This document shows positions 1-10,980 of a DNA stretch of 64,000 nucleotides, piece after piece. Origin of the DNA: Plasmodium brasilianum. Its lineage: Eukaryota > Apicomplexa > Aconoidasida > Haemosporida > Plasmodiidae. A program made the position numbers and the translations under genes. Each line of letters starts with the position of its first letter. Within the stretch, counting starts at the first letter, position 1. A model generated the notes under the pieces. It made no database searches, was not told where the DNA came from, and saw only the letters and a program-made list of their open reading frames with translations. Location of the stretch: the NCBI RefSeq assembly GCF_023973825.1, contig NC_090117.1:951001-1015000 (forward strand). The letters run 5' to 3'.

Positions 1-406
1 CTCCCCTCCTTTCTGCATGAACGTGTATATGTACCTGCAGATATGTATGCTTATGTGTATGTACTTATGTGCACTTGTATGTGAGCACGCGTCTCTAACG
101 CAGCAAACATTGGAAAAAATGACTTGACGTATGAATTGTGAGAAGAGAGGAAAAACATAGTCTCACCAATGTAAATTTTTATAGAGCAAGTTTAAAATTC
201 GTAATCCTAAGGAACTTCTTAATCTTGCACTCGTTGTTCAGAAATATTTTATTTTTTTTATTTTTTTTTTTTTTTTTAACTAGCCATTTTCGGCAATATT
301 GCTAGTAGAAAAAAAAAAAAGAGAAAAATTGAACAAACAAATACATGCGTATACAGGTATATATATATGTGTGTGTTTGCACATACATACATATATATAT
401 GAACTA
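1..406. other. 5' intergenic region, no gene seen
   Basis: This stretch has TATG-type repeats, a long poly-T near 249-277 and short ORFs only. The reading frame of the next gene extends upstream to position 299 but has no ATG before 407, so the stretch is read as upstream or 5' untranslated DNA. Confidence 0.5.
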
Positions 407-3151
407 ATGGAGAGCTTAAATAAGACACATCAAAGAGGTATAACAATAAAGAGCAGCGAAATGGGTAAACACAAAGGAAACAGGAAGAACGAATTCTTGA
501 AAGAAATTAAAAGAATAAACTCAATGATTTGTGTATATGATAAACATATAGACTCGTGTAGGAATAATAAAAAAGAGTTTTACCATCAATTGTCTGTACT
601 GATAGATTATGATAACATGGTAAAAAGAAAATATGAAAATTACGAAAGGGAGTTAAAAGAGTTCAGTAAGGGTAAAGTATACATAAATAATGTTAAAGGT
701 GATAATAGAAAAAGAAATCAGAATATAAGTGAGCATGCTAGGGGAGATCGCGTAGATAAAATAGAACTCAAGGAATGTAAGAAAATTAAAATGGAATTAA
801 AAAAAAGTATAAGAGAGTTGAAAACTCAGAAACGTAAATGTTTAAGTAATTTAACAAAATGGCAACTTGTTTATAATATGAAGAGACATAAACTATGTAA
901 AAAAATAATAAAGAAATGTATAGGGTGCACTGAGAAGAAACTATCAGAAGGAAAAAACATCCAAAAAACGTATTCGTTAAATTATGATGACAGAAAAAAT
1001 AGCAATATTAATTTTTGTAGAGCGGACTCAGCTGAAGGTAGTAGAAGAAATGGTGCTTCTTCTACCTACATCGATAATAAAAGATTAAATCTATTTAAGC
1101 ATGAACATTTTCGAAAGAAGGAGCTATTACTACTTTCACTTGAAGAAGGGATAAAGATGGGAAAACACAACTCGAACAGTGCAAGGGGATTCAGCAGTCC
1201 TGCCATTTGCTGTAGGAAAGGGGTGCATATGGAAATGCCTATTTCCATCACAATAATTAGAGGGATTAGAAGCACTGGCAGGGTTAGAAGCACTGGCAGG
1301 GTTAGAAGCACTGACAGGGTTAGAAGCACTGGCAGAGTTAGAAGCACTGGCAGAGTTAGAAGCACTGGCAGAGTTAGAAGCACTGGCAGAGTTAGAAGCA
1401 CTGGCAGAGTTAGAAGCACTGGCAGAGTTAGAAGCACTGGCAGAGTTAGAAGCACTGGCAGGGTTAGAAGCACTGGCAGGGTTAGAAGCACTGGCAGGGT
1501 TAGAAGCACTGACAAGGTTAGAAATGTTAAAGAGGAGGAAGCCGTAAAAATCGAAGCAAGCGAACAAACAGGAATTACCACAATTGGTGTGTATGAACTA
1601 TCAAATATGCTTAAAGAAAAAGTTGATGTAAAATGTAATGATGATGTAAGTGTAATAAAGGATTCGGAAGCAAAGAACTCTTTGAGCATTTCACAGGCGG
1701 TTGTACAAGTAAGAGGGGAAGAAGTAGAAACAAATACCGACAAGAACAACAATATAGAGGTACACGTCTATCCAGTGAAAAGTGAAAAAGGTGAGTGTAT
1801 AGATGAAAACAAAAATGAAGACGGAAGGAAAGTAAACACAGTAACAAGAAAAAATGATGGATGTGAACCCAATGAAGTAAAGAAAAAGTACATTACCACC
1901 AATGGCTATAATATCCATCGAAAGGAAGAAATTGAAGATAAAGAAAAATTAAATATTGTACCATATGTGCCAAATGGACCAATTACATCAAGTGATATGA
2001 CACTTATTAACTATGTAGAGAGGGCGAGCAAATGTAAAAATGGAAGTCAAATATTTGTAAGTGCAGAGAGGGAACAGGGAATGGAAGGCATTGAACAGAT
2101 AGAGGAGTTAAAGAATAATTGGGATGAAAGCATAAATGAAAAATTAGAATCTCAGATAATAAACATGGTTAACAGTACTCAGGATGAAACAACCAAGTTC
2201 ACACAAGTGAACAGAAACAACGACATAGTGAAACCTCTCGTTCAACAAAATAGATCCAATATCAAAGGTGAAGAAGAGGGAGAAATAAAAAATGAAAATT
2301 GTAAGAATGAACATATAGATTCTGATAATAAGAATATCAAAATATACACTTCAAATGATGAAGCGGTAAATGGTAAGGAAACGGTAAAGCAGTCTTCCCA
2401 TAGGGTATCGCCAAAAAAGAGTAAAAGAAAGAGGAAAAAACATAAGGCGGGGGGAGCTGAAAATAAGATGGGAGAAGGGGAAGATAAGGTGGGAGAAGGA
2501 GAAGATAAGATGAGGGAAGCTAAGAATAAGGTGGAAGAAGAGAAAAATATGGCGGGGGGAGCTGAAAATAGGATGGGAGAAGAGGAGGATAAGGTGGGGG
2601 GAGCTAAGAATAAGGTGGAAGAAGAGAAGAATATGGTGGGGGGAGCTGAAAATAGGATGGGAGAAGGGGAGGATAAGGTGGGGGGAACTGAGAATAAGAT
2701 GAGTGAAGGGGAAGATAAGGTGAGGGAAGCTAAGAATAAGGTGGACGAAGAAAAAAATATGACGGGGGGAGCTGAAAATAGGATGGGAGAAGGGGAGGAT
2801 AAGGTGGGGGGAACTGAGAATAAGATGAGTGAAGGGGAAGATAAGGTGAGGGAAGCTAAGAATAAGGTGGACGAAGAAAAAAATATGACGGGAGGAGCAA
2901 AGGGTAAAGCGGGGAAAGTGAAGGATAAGGCGGTTAAAACTAAGAATAAGAAGGGAAGTACAGATGCCCCAATGGACACAACTTCCCATGTGGAACGGAA
3001 GAAAAAAGAATTCAAAACAGATGGTGAAACAAATTTGCAAAGTACGGAAACTGAAAATGAAATTGTCCACGATATAATGAGTAAATATTCGCAGACACTA
3101 CAGTACACGAGCTTTTTAGATTATATTAAAAATAAAAAGGATCAAGCATAA
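407..3151 (+). CDS. Conserved-type Plasmodium protein of unknown function with two tandem-repeat blocks
   Basis: I do not recognise this protein. The first ATG of the frame is at 407 (MESLNK) and gives 914 residues; the open frame upstream has no ATG. The N-terminal 200 residues are highly charged and probably coiled-coil. Residues about 288-372 are some 14 copies of the hexapeptide RVRSTG, encoded by an 18-bp repeat. Residues about 682-830 are degenerate Lys/Glu/Gly repeats such as ENRMGEGEDKVGG. The C-terminal 30 residues are non-repetitive and end in DYIKNKKDQA. There is no signal peptide or membrane segment. It is tail-to-tail with the COQ5 gene. The repeats are also open in the antisense frames, which produces shadow ORFs. 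An additional upstream exon cannot be excluded. Confidence 0.75.
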   Translation: MESLNKTHQRGITIKSSEMGKHKGNRKNEFLKEIKRINSMICVYDKHIDSCRNNKKEFYHQLSVLIDYDNMVKRKYENYERELKEFSKGKVYINNVKGDNRKRNQNISEHARGDRVDKIELKECKKIKMELKKSIRELKTQKRKCLSNLTKWQLVYNMKRHKLCKKIIKKCIGCTEKKLSEGKNIQKTYSLNYDDRKNSNINFCRADSAEGSRRNGASSTYIDNKRLNLFKHEHFRKKELLLLSLEEGIKMGKHNSNSARGFSSPAICCRKGVHMEMPISITIIRGIRSTGRVRSTGRVRSTDRVRSTGRVRSTGRVRSTGRVRSTGRVRSTGRVRSTGRVRSTGRVRSTGRVRSTGRVRSTGRVRSTDKVRNVKEEEAVKIEASEQTGITTIGVYELSNMLKEKVDVKCNDDVSVIKDSEAKNSLSISQAVVQVRGEEVETNTDKNNNIEVHVYPVKSEKGECIDENKNEDGRKVNTVTRKNDGCEPNEVKKKYITTNGYNIHRKEEIEDKEKLNIVPYVPNGPITSSDMTLINYVERASKCKNGSQIFVSAEREQGMEGIEQIEELKNNWDESINEKLESQIINMVNSTQDETTKFTQVNRNNDIVKPLVQQNRSNIKGEEEGEIKNENCKNEHIDSDNKNIKIYTSNDEAVNGKETVKQSSHRVSPKKSKRKRKKHKAGGAENKMGEGEDKVGEGEDKMREAKNKVEEEKNMAGGAENRMGEEEDKVGGAKNKVEEEKNMVGGAENRMGEGEDKVGGTENKMSEGEDKVREAKNKVDEEKNMTGGAENRMGEGEDKVGGTENKMSEGEDKVREAKNKVDEEKNMTGGAKGKAGKVKDKAVKTKNKKGSTDAPMDTTSHVERKKKEFKTDGETNLQSTETENEIVHDIMSKYSQTLQYTSFLDYIKNKKDQA
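1267..1524 (+). repeat. 18-bp coding minisatellite (RVRSTG units)
   Basis: About 14 near-identical copies of an 18-bp unit (gttagaagcactggcagg and one-base variants) sit in frame in the first gene. Variation is mostly G/A in the GGCAGR codons, plus a few GAC variants. Confidence 0.95.
2450..2905 (+). repeat. Degenerate purine-rich coding repeat
   Basis: Imperfect copies of a unit carrying gataaggtgggagaa-like motifs encode Lys/Glu/Gly/Asn-rich peptide. Two copies of about 120 bp (around 2640-2760 and 2765-2885) are almost identical, which suggests recent duplication. Confidence 0.85.
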
Positions 3152-3402
3152 AATGGGGGTAAAAAAATAGTAAGGAGTAGTTTTTTTTTTTTTTTTTTTT
3201 TTTTTTATAAACGTAAAATATTATTGCAAATCTTAATGTTTACTACTACGTACATAAAAAAAAAAAAAATAATAATAATAATAATAAATAATGCAGTAAA
3301 AATAAACTTACTTCCTCATATATGATCACGAGTGTATACACACATTAGTATGCATATATTTATTATGTGTACATATATCCTTCTTTTTTTAGACGCATTT
3401 TA

Positions 3403-4935
3403 TTATATGATTAACTTGTACGCGGAGTGAATAGCAACGATTCCTAGGGACAGGGTTGTATAAGAAATGCTTCTAAAATTACACTGATGCATTAATTGAG
3501 ATAACTCATCAGGAGTTAAAAATGTCTGTATGCTTTCTGCTAAGTATTTGTATGAATGCTCACTATTTGCTACTAATTTCCCGAGTAAGGGAATAAAATT
3601 ATTTAAATAAAATTTATAAAAAATATTTATAACATCACAATTTACTTTGCTAAATTCAAGACATAAAAACCTTCCACCTGGTTTTAAAACTCGATGTACT
3701 TCTTTTAAAGCTTTTGGAATATTTGTAAAATTCCTTATACCAAATGATAAGGTAATTATATCTACTGAATTATCTTCAAAAGATTTTAAATTTTCAGCAT
3801 TTTCAATTAACCATGTTATATATTTGTCATAATTTAAATTCTTTGCCTTTTCTATTCCTACTTTAATCATATCACTATTAATATCACAAACAATTATGTT
3901 GGGCATATAATTTATGCACATCTCATCAGACAAATATTCACTATAACTGTTATTACTACTTTTTCTTTTTTTTAAATGATATTTATATTTTTCTAATATT
4001 CGAAAAGCGATGTCACCTGTACCTCCAGCTAAATCTAAAATTTTACAGGAATGCATTTTTCCCCCATCCTGTGATGCTGAACTTTTTTCCATTCCCTTTT
4101 CATATTTTTCCATTCCCTTTTCGTATTTTTCCATTCCCTTTTCATATTTTTCCTTATCCCGTTCATATTTTTCTCTATCCTGTTCATATTTTTCTCTATC
4201 CTGTTCATATTTTTCCTGACCATGTTCGTATTTTTCTCTATCCTGTTCATATTTTTCCTGACCATGTTCGTATTTTTCTCTTTCCCTTATATGGGGATCT
4301 TCTGAATATTGTTCTTCATTCCACATTTTGTGAAAATTTCCCATTTCCATGTTCTTATCTTCATTTATGGTATCCCTTTTATGTATGTACATTTCTTCTT
4401 CCATATTATAACTATGATATTTTAAAAATAAGTCTAATTCTTTTACCAACTCGTTCTTCCAACAGTGGTGCAAGCGCAGACTCATCAAATCGTTCATCAA
4501 GTCATATTTATTTGACACCTTACTGAATAAGTTGTTTACAAGCTTTGATTTTATTTCCTCCGTTACTTTTTGAAATCCAAAATTGTACAGCTCTGCATTG
4601 GAGAAGTTCAGAAGTTGCAAAATTACGAAATTATGATAGTATGAAGTTTTTATTTTTCTCACATAAACATACGTTTAAAAAAAAAAAAAAATTATGAACG
4701 GGACAGGTTTTTACAAAAATAGCGAAAAAAATACTGCACATATTTATACAGATTTGCGCAAAGTGTAATGCAAAAAAAAATAAAAATAAAAATAATCGAT
4801 GTTACTTTCATTGCTACTGAAGTGATCGCTTTTTGTGCTATATGACTTCAGTTCCCTCCTTAAAAATGAAACCAGATTGTTTTTCTTTCTGAAACGGTTA
4901 TAGTTGTAGTAATCGCATAATTTTTTAGCTTTCAT
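3403..4935 (-). CDS. COQ5: Ubiquinone biosynthesis C-methyltransferase COQ5/UbiE, two exons
   Basis: This is a SAM-dependent methyltransferase of the quinone ring in mitochondrial ubiquinone synthesis. Visible motifs are YNFGFQKV and SNKYDLMNDLMSL near the N-terminus, SAM motif I LDLAGGTGD, the family signature LSFGIRNF and HRVLKPGGRFLCLEFSKV. The 3' ORF has no ATG of its own before the domain; in frame it opens only on GTG. I therefore infer a first exon, 4935-4806, starting MKAKKLCDYY (basic, presequence-like), joined to 4592-3403. The donor is GTAACA and the acceptor TGCAG, the phases match, and the product is 439 aa. A Plasmodium-specific insert of about 120 residues with heptads such as EKYEQDR lies before motif I. 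The function is firm from the motifs; the exact intron is inferred. Confidence 0.88.
4032..4290 (-). repeat. Heptad coding repeat inside COQ5
   Basis: Roughly nine 21-bp units encode EKYEQDR, EKYEHGQ and EKYEKGM variants. They form a charged insert that is not part of the methyltransferase fold. Confidence 0.9.
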
Positions 4936-5236
4936 TTTGGATAGAAAAAACTGTCAGTAATTTTGTTAAGCGGATTGTTCATACGTAGTGTAAAATCGAA
5001 AAGGCCGCGGTGGGGGAGGAGGAGATGATGCGATTAAGAAAAAATTAGGAATAGTTACTTTTGATACTAACTTTTGCCTTTTAATTTTGCTCCATTCTTT
5101 TGCCTTTTAATTTTTTCCATAATTTTGCTTACTAAATTGCGCCTTACTTTTACTAAGCACTGCGCTATTTTTCGTCCCAACTATTTTTATATTGTGTTCT
5201 TTAAAAAAAATATAAGCAAAAAAATCCGGGTGATAA

Positions 5237-5274
<38 letters not shown>

Positions 5275-5719
5275 CCTCTTCTACATAATAAAACATTAAA
5301 AATGTTCTGACTGTTCAGAATTTTTAATAAATTATTTAAAAAAGTTGTACTAACATGTTTAAATGATTTATTCATCGCAGGAAAAAGGGTAAATTCCATG
5401 TGAAGCTACATACGTACAGTTACAGCTATAGTTAAAAAGTATGGGTAAATATCCCCGGCGGTGATAAAATTATGTGAGTACATATGTGTGTATGTGTGTA
5501 TGTGCATATGTATGTGTGTATGTGCATATGTATGTGTGTATGTGCATATGTATGTGTGTATGTGCATATGTATGTGTGTATGTGCATATGTATGTGTGTA
5601 TGTGCATATGTATGTGTATGTGCATATGTATGTGTGTATGTATGTATGTATGGGCGTAAGTATATCTTTTCTTCTTTGCTCCCGCCTTAATTGAAGCTTT
5701 CCATGAGAGAAAAAAAAAG
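4936..5719. other. Divergent intergenic region between COQ5 and the 3'-5' exonuclease
   Basis: The 5' ends of two divergent genes flank this stretch, so it should hold both promoters. It contains poly-T, a GA-rich patch near 5000-5040 and the TATGTG minisatellite listed separately. I see no further gene. Confidence 0.5.
5474..5650 (+). repeat. 20-bp TATGTG minisatellite
   Basis: Eight to nine copies of tgtgcatatgtatgtgtgta lie about 70 bp upstream of the exonuclease start codon. All frames stay open, giving spurious short ORFs on both strands. Confidence 0.95.
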
Positions 5720-6850
5720 ATGTATAAATGTTTTGTAAAAAGCATAAGGAGCAAAGCATTATTCAAAAGAACATTGTGCAACGTTTCGTATGGGTACTTA
5801 AACTTAACAGTGCAGGATAGGACCATGCCATATTTTGAAAATTTAAAAAAAAATATAATTTATATTAACAATTCGAAAGATTGTAAAGAGTGTATAAACG
5901 AAATTAAGAAAAAATTTTCGAGCGAAAAGCAAAACTTCATTGGTCTTGATATAGAAGGGTACAAAATAGGAAAGGATGGTATAGTAAGTATTATACAAAT
6001 ATGTGCTGATGATATTTACATTTTTGATATATATAAATGCGATAATAGCTATTTATTTATTAAGTACATAAAAGACCTATTGGAAGATGAGAGAATAGTA
6101 AAAGTAACCCATGACTGTAGAGAAGATTGTTCTATACTATACAATCAATACGATGTAAGACTAAACAATATTTTTGACACACAAGTAGCATATAACATAC
6201 TTTTAAAAGAAAGGAAAAAAGAGATGTACCAAATAAGTTTTGATGATTTATTATATAAATGTTTATTGTTAAATAATAATCAAAAAATTTATTTTCATAA
6301 AATGATTGCACTGGAACAGAAAATATATCTACAGAGACCCATATCGAAAGAGCTAATTCATTACGCTGTTCAGGATGTGTTATATTTGAAGCCGCTCATG
6401 TTGAGTCTAGTGCACATGTTAAGTGGTGTACATAAAAAGGAACACACGGGAGAAAGGTGTTCTAAAGTAGTGAGAACAGCGCATGAAGAAAAGGGGGAAG
6501 TAAAGATATCGGAGGAAAAAGAAATGAAAACTTCGATTGTCGCTAATATATCAGATATCGACATAATAATGCAAGTGATAAAATGCAGTCAAAAGTATAT
6601 TAATTATCAGTCATTAAATTCACATATTAAAAGTGAAAAAGAATTGCAAAAAGGGATGACACTTGAAGGTATGGTTGTTTCATGCAATAACATAAATATT
6701 TATGTTAAGTTAAATATGAGCAAAAAGGGAGTTATAGCAAATTGTTTACATCATAAATATAATATTGGTGATATCGTTAAATGTGTTATCCTAGGTTTTG
6801 GTACTAACAATTATATCAAGTTGGGATTATATGATTCTTCCATTTTGTAA
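5720..6850 (+). CDS. DEDDy-type 3'-5' exonuclease with C-terminal S1-like segment
   Basis: A single-exon protein of 376 aa starting at ATG 5720. Residues about 70-235 form an RNase D / Egalitarian / EXD-type exonuclease domain. FIGLDIEG supplies the first acidic pair (D77, E79), HDCRED aligns with the Exo II motif (D136), IFDTQ follows, and YAVQD gives the Exo III tyrosine and aspartate (Y215, D219). The C-terminal 60 residues (LEGMVVSCNN to IKLGLYDSSIL) resemble an S1/OB-type RNA-binding segment; this part is inferred. The first 35 residues are basic with few acids and could be a mitochondrial presequence. An RNA-processing role is likely from the family; the substrate is unknown. Confidence 0.85.
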   Translation: MYKCFVKSIRSKALFKRTLCNVSYGYLNLTVQDRTMPYFENLKKNIIYINNSKDCKECINEIKKKFSSEKQNFIGLDIEGYKIGKDGIVSIIQICADDIYIFDIYKCDNSYLFIKYIKDLLEDERIVKVTHDCREDCSILYNQYDVRLNNIFDTQVAYNILLKERKKEMYQISFDDLLYKCLLLNNNQKIYFHKMIALEQKIYLQRPISKELIHYAVQDVLYLKPLMLSLVHMLSGVHKKEHTGERCSKVVRTAHEEKGEVKISEEKEMKTSIVANISDIDIIMQVIKCSQKYINYQSLNSHIKSEKELQKGMTLEGMVVSCNNINIYVKLNMSKKGVIANCLHHKYNIGDIVKCVILGFGTNNYIKLGLYDSSIL

Positions 6851-7002
6851 AATAGCTAGTTGGTGCATTGTTCAGTTGAATGTAATAACCTCGTTCAGGT
6901 GCACGACTGTTCAACCCTGGGGGGAAATTCGCGCGCGCGCAAACAAGAGTCCATACGTGCGCTTATACTTTTGCGTCCCTTAAGTATACACATAGATAGG
7001 CT

Positions 7003-7041
<39 letters not shown>

Positions 7042-7384
7042 GTGCACACCATGGAATGCCTTATTTTATTTTATTTTTTTAATTGATACACATAAGTATA
7101 TACACCCTTTCAATGTAAAAAAAGAAGTGGCCGGAAAATATTGTTATACGCGGAACATTCAGCACACGTGTGTTAATGGAAAACTCTTGTTATGTTTTTA
7201 TGTAAAATAACATGTCCCATTTCTTAGACAAATCAAATTCTTCAAAATGGCGAGATTATTGAGAAGACAAAATTAAAATATGAACTGTTCATGTAATAAT
7301 AATTCCTCAAAAAAAAAAAAAAAAAAGAAAAAAAGGGGAAGGTACAAAAATAGGGCCTGTAGTTCAAAGGGGTAAGCGGCTTAT

Positions 7385-7520
7385 TTGTTCGTTTGTCCAT
7401 TTGTTTGTCCATTTGTTTGTCCATTTGTTTGTCCATTTGTTTGTCCATTTGTTTGTTCATTTGTTTGTCCATTTGTTTGTCCATTTGTTTGTTCATTTGT
7501 TTGTTCATTTGTTTATTTAT
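7385..7520 (+). repeat. 12-bp TTTGTCCATTTG array
   Basis: About eleven copies of a 12-bp unit (tttgtttgtcca with tttgttca variants). The antisense reads as repeated MDKQ/MNKQ peptides, which I treat as spurious. Confidence 0.9.
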
Positions 7521-8477
7521 TTACTATATTTTTTTTTTTTTTTTTTGAGGTACTACTACATGAACAGTCAGGAAAATAAAAAAGGGAATGATTAAACAAG
7601 TAAAAAATAAAATTATAAAATGTTAAGATAGTAAAATGAAAAAGCTTCTTAAAATGGGGAACTTAAAAAAAATGCTATCTTGCATATGCACCACCATATT
7701 ACAAATATAGCTTTATAAATCTCTTTTAAAAAAATGTATGTTTATTTTGTTTTACGTTTCCTACTATAGTTTGTGTTTTCATTATATTTTTTTCTCTTTT
7801 GATTCATTTTACCATTTTTAAAATGTCTCAGGGAAGTATATGTTATGTGCACCTTATTTTTATTCCAAATGTACATAAATTTTTTTTTATTTTTTTTTTC
7901 TGAACGATAATATATCATATGAGTAAAGGTACATTTCGGATGTCTTCCCTTTTTTCATAATGAAATAGAAATACCATTACACATAAATATATGCAAAGAT
8001 GAAAGAAGATTAAGACAGTTTCATTTACCAAAAGTATAAAAAGAATGAACATCTTTTAATGCAACCTATTTGTACCTTGTTGATCAAAAAACAAACATGC
8101 ACCAAACGCATTTAGAAATGCACATCCTTTAGGATATCATTTTTTTTTTTTTTTTTTTTTCTGTTACTATCTTCATAATATTGCTTGGGGTAAATGGACA
8201 GAAAAGTGCGTACATATATGTTCATTTAACGAAATTACAATTTTTCAAAAAGATTAATATTTTACAACAACTGCTTATACATTGTTGTAGTAAGTACTTG
8301 TGTACACGTACACATGTACACATATGTACGTATAATACAAATTCTTTTTAAAGTCAGGCATGGCCGTAAGACGTTTACATATATGGTAATCATAGTTACA
8401 TACGTTAAGGTACTTTCACATATGGATATTTACCTTTCCCTTTTTACTTTCCTTGATTTATACCAATATAGACACAT

Positions 8478-8539
<62 letters not shown>

Positions 8540-9099
8540 ATGTATTTATATGTATGAATGTTCACATATGCCTGTCCATTTTCATACGTGAAATGTACGA
8601 CGTCCAGTAACATACAGTTTGTATATAATATCGTTGCAAATATTTATGCAGAATATTTCAATTATAACAAGGTACTTGCAAAAAATTACCTTAACAAGGA
8701 CGATACAAAGGTGGCTATATAATATATTTTTGCGATACATGCTTAATTGTTCCTATGCTAATAATGAAAAATATAATACGGTGCGATAAAAAAAAAAAAA
8801 ATAAAAAAAAATACAAAAATACAAAATAGGACAAAATGAGAAAAAGTAAGACAAAATAAAACACAACACTAATAATGGCAATAATAGCAATAATAGCAAT
8901 AATAGCAATAATTGCAATAATAGCAATAATTGCAATAATGGCAATAATAGATATTATACAAATAGAAACCAAAAAATAGCTTTTCAAAAAAAAAAATAAA
9001 CAATACTCAGGCATTAACTTTAACAATAACTTTAGCACTGTTTTGATATTCAAATTGAGACGATCGAGCAGTAGTAAATCTACTATATAATCGAGTCCA

Positions 9100-9475
9100 A
9101 AACAAGAAAAAGGCAAAAAAAAGGTAGAAAAAAAGGAAAAAAAAAGGAAAAATAAAACAAAAAGAGGAAAAATAAAACAAAAAAAGAAAAGAAGAAAAGA
9201 AGAAAGAAGAAAGAAGAAAGAAGAAAGAAGAAAAGATGAAAAGATGAAAAGAGGAGATGAAGAAGAGATGAAGAAAAGAAGAGATGAAGAATAGAAGAGA
9301 AGACGAAAAGATGAAAAAAAGAAAAGAGAAGAATAGAAGAGAAGAAGAAAATATGAAAAAAAGAAAAGAGAAGAATAGAAGAGAAGAAATGATGAAAAAA
9401 AGAAAAGAGAAGAATAGAAGAAAAGATGAAAAGAAGAAAAGAAGAAAAGAAGAGAAAAAAGGAAAAATGTAAAAA
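9100..9475 (+). repeat. Long A/G-only (polypurine) tract
   Basis: Nearly 370 bases composed almost entirely of A and G, with gaagaaaagaag-like motifs and only scattered T. The opposite strand gives a Phe/Ser/Leu-rich ORF at 8715-9536 that I regard as composition-driven. Confidence 0.85.
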
Positions 9476-9869
9476 TGGAAGAAAAAAGGCTCAATGGAAA
9501 TATTTCACGCAAGTTAGAAATATAGCAATAAAACAATGTTACCCCTTAGTTTCCAACTTCGAGCTGTAGATGCAAAAAAATGAATAAATAATTAAATTAA
9601 TATAAACAGGCATAAACTCAAGGTATAATAATAAATGTTAATTTTTTTTTCAAAATTGGTCGAGTTGTCAAAAGCGCTTAATTAAACAGTAGTATCTTAC
9701 ATTTTACGAGATAACCATACGCTTTGTTGGGACTTAAATGTATACGTGTATTTTTTTCATACATATATATATATATATATATATAATCATATGCACATAT
9801 ACACATTTATATGTGCATATTTATATGTACATATTTATATGTATATATTCATTTGTTTATAATCATATG

Positions 9870-10085
9870 TATAAATATTAATATGTATGTATTAATATGT
9901 ATGTATTAATATGTATGTATTAATATGTATGTATTAATATGTATGTATTAATATGTATGTATTAATATGTATGTATTAATATGTATGTATTAATATGTAT
10001 GTATTAATATGTATGTATTAATATGTATGTATTAATATGTATGTATTAATATGTATGTATTAATATGTATGTATTAATATATATG
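9870..10085 (+). repeat. 14-bp ATTAATATGTATGT array
   Basis: About fifteen almost perfect tandem copies of a 14-bp unit, one of the most homogeneous arrays in the window. Non-coding. Confidence 0.95.
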
Positions 10086-10760
10086 TGTTAATATGTACGT
10101 GTATTTATGTATGAAAAAAGTGTACGTAAAAATTATAGGCAAAAATAAATGTATAAATGACGAATTAAATAAATATAAGCGAATTAAGGTATAATAATAA
10201 AAAAAAAAAAAAATTACAAACAAAAAAAATATAAAAAATTATAAACAAAAATATAAAAAATTGAACACAAAATTGGATGAAAAATTAATTTAAAAATCGA
10301 ATAAAAAATTAAATGAAAAATCAAATAAGCATATTTTAAATTAGAAATTAAATTACGTTATATATTTTATATGTATATATGTATATGTATATATGTATAT
10401 ATGTATATGTATATATGTATATATGTATATGTATATATGTATATGTATATATGTATATGTATATATGTATATGTATAACATGTCAAATATTTCCTAAACT
10501 GTAGAAATATAAAAAGTACGAATTTTTTTTTTTTTTTATCAGTAGATTTATGTAATTAACGCAATTTTGAGTTGTTTATCCGGCACAGTAAAATCATATA
10601 CGTACAAACGCGTATGTATAAATATATATATACATATGCATACATATATATACATATACACATAAATACATAGTAACACATTATTATGAGTGAACACATA
10701 ATTCAGTTATAAGTAAAGGCTTACAAGTGTGAGTATATAGCTATAAATAAAGGTGAGTAC

Positions 10761-10807
<47 letters not shown>

Positions 10808-10980
10808 AGCTACAGCATATATATAAACAAGAATATAGACGTAAAAGTACGCATAAAAAAGCGTAAACTAGCATAAATATATAGACATATTTCTCAAATA
10901 CACATATTTATGTGCGCTAACTTATTTACGGAAACACTTGTATGCCTAAAAATTTCGAACAAACGAATAGATAACATAAG

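Larger units (their letters stand above)
6851..10980. other. 4.1-kb intergenic region rich in microsatellites
   Basis: No convincing gene found. It holds (TA)n near 7005-7035 and 8480-8536, a TTTGTCCA repeat at 7385-7520, AATAGC repeats at 8875-8950, a long purine-rich strand at 9100-9470, the ATTAATATGTATGT array at 9880-10090 and TATATG arrays at 10370-10480. The last 500 bp should contain the hexose transporter promoter and 5' UTR. Long ORFs in the purine or pyrimidine tracts are low complexity and are not called. Confidence 0.55.

Noticed and set aside
1066..1847. Antisense ORFs in the first gene (LPVLLT and SASNSA repeats)
   Set aside because: They mirror the 18-bp RVRSTG repeat; the sense frame is three times longer and has Plasmodium codon and amino-acid use.
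2242..3108. Antisense ORFs, Phe/Ser/Pro-rich
   Set aside because: Shadows of the purine-rich sense repeat.
5470..5826. Antisense ORFs over the TATGTG array
   Set aside because: Repeat-derived His/Thr/Tyr peptides overlapping the true exonuclease start.
8715..9536. 273-codon minus-strand ORF, Phe/Ser/Leu-rich
   Set aside because: It is the complement of an A/G-only tract and AAT-type repeats; composition alone keeps it open and it has no domain or splice context.
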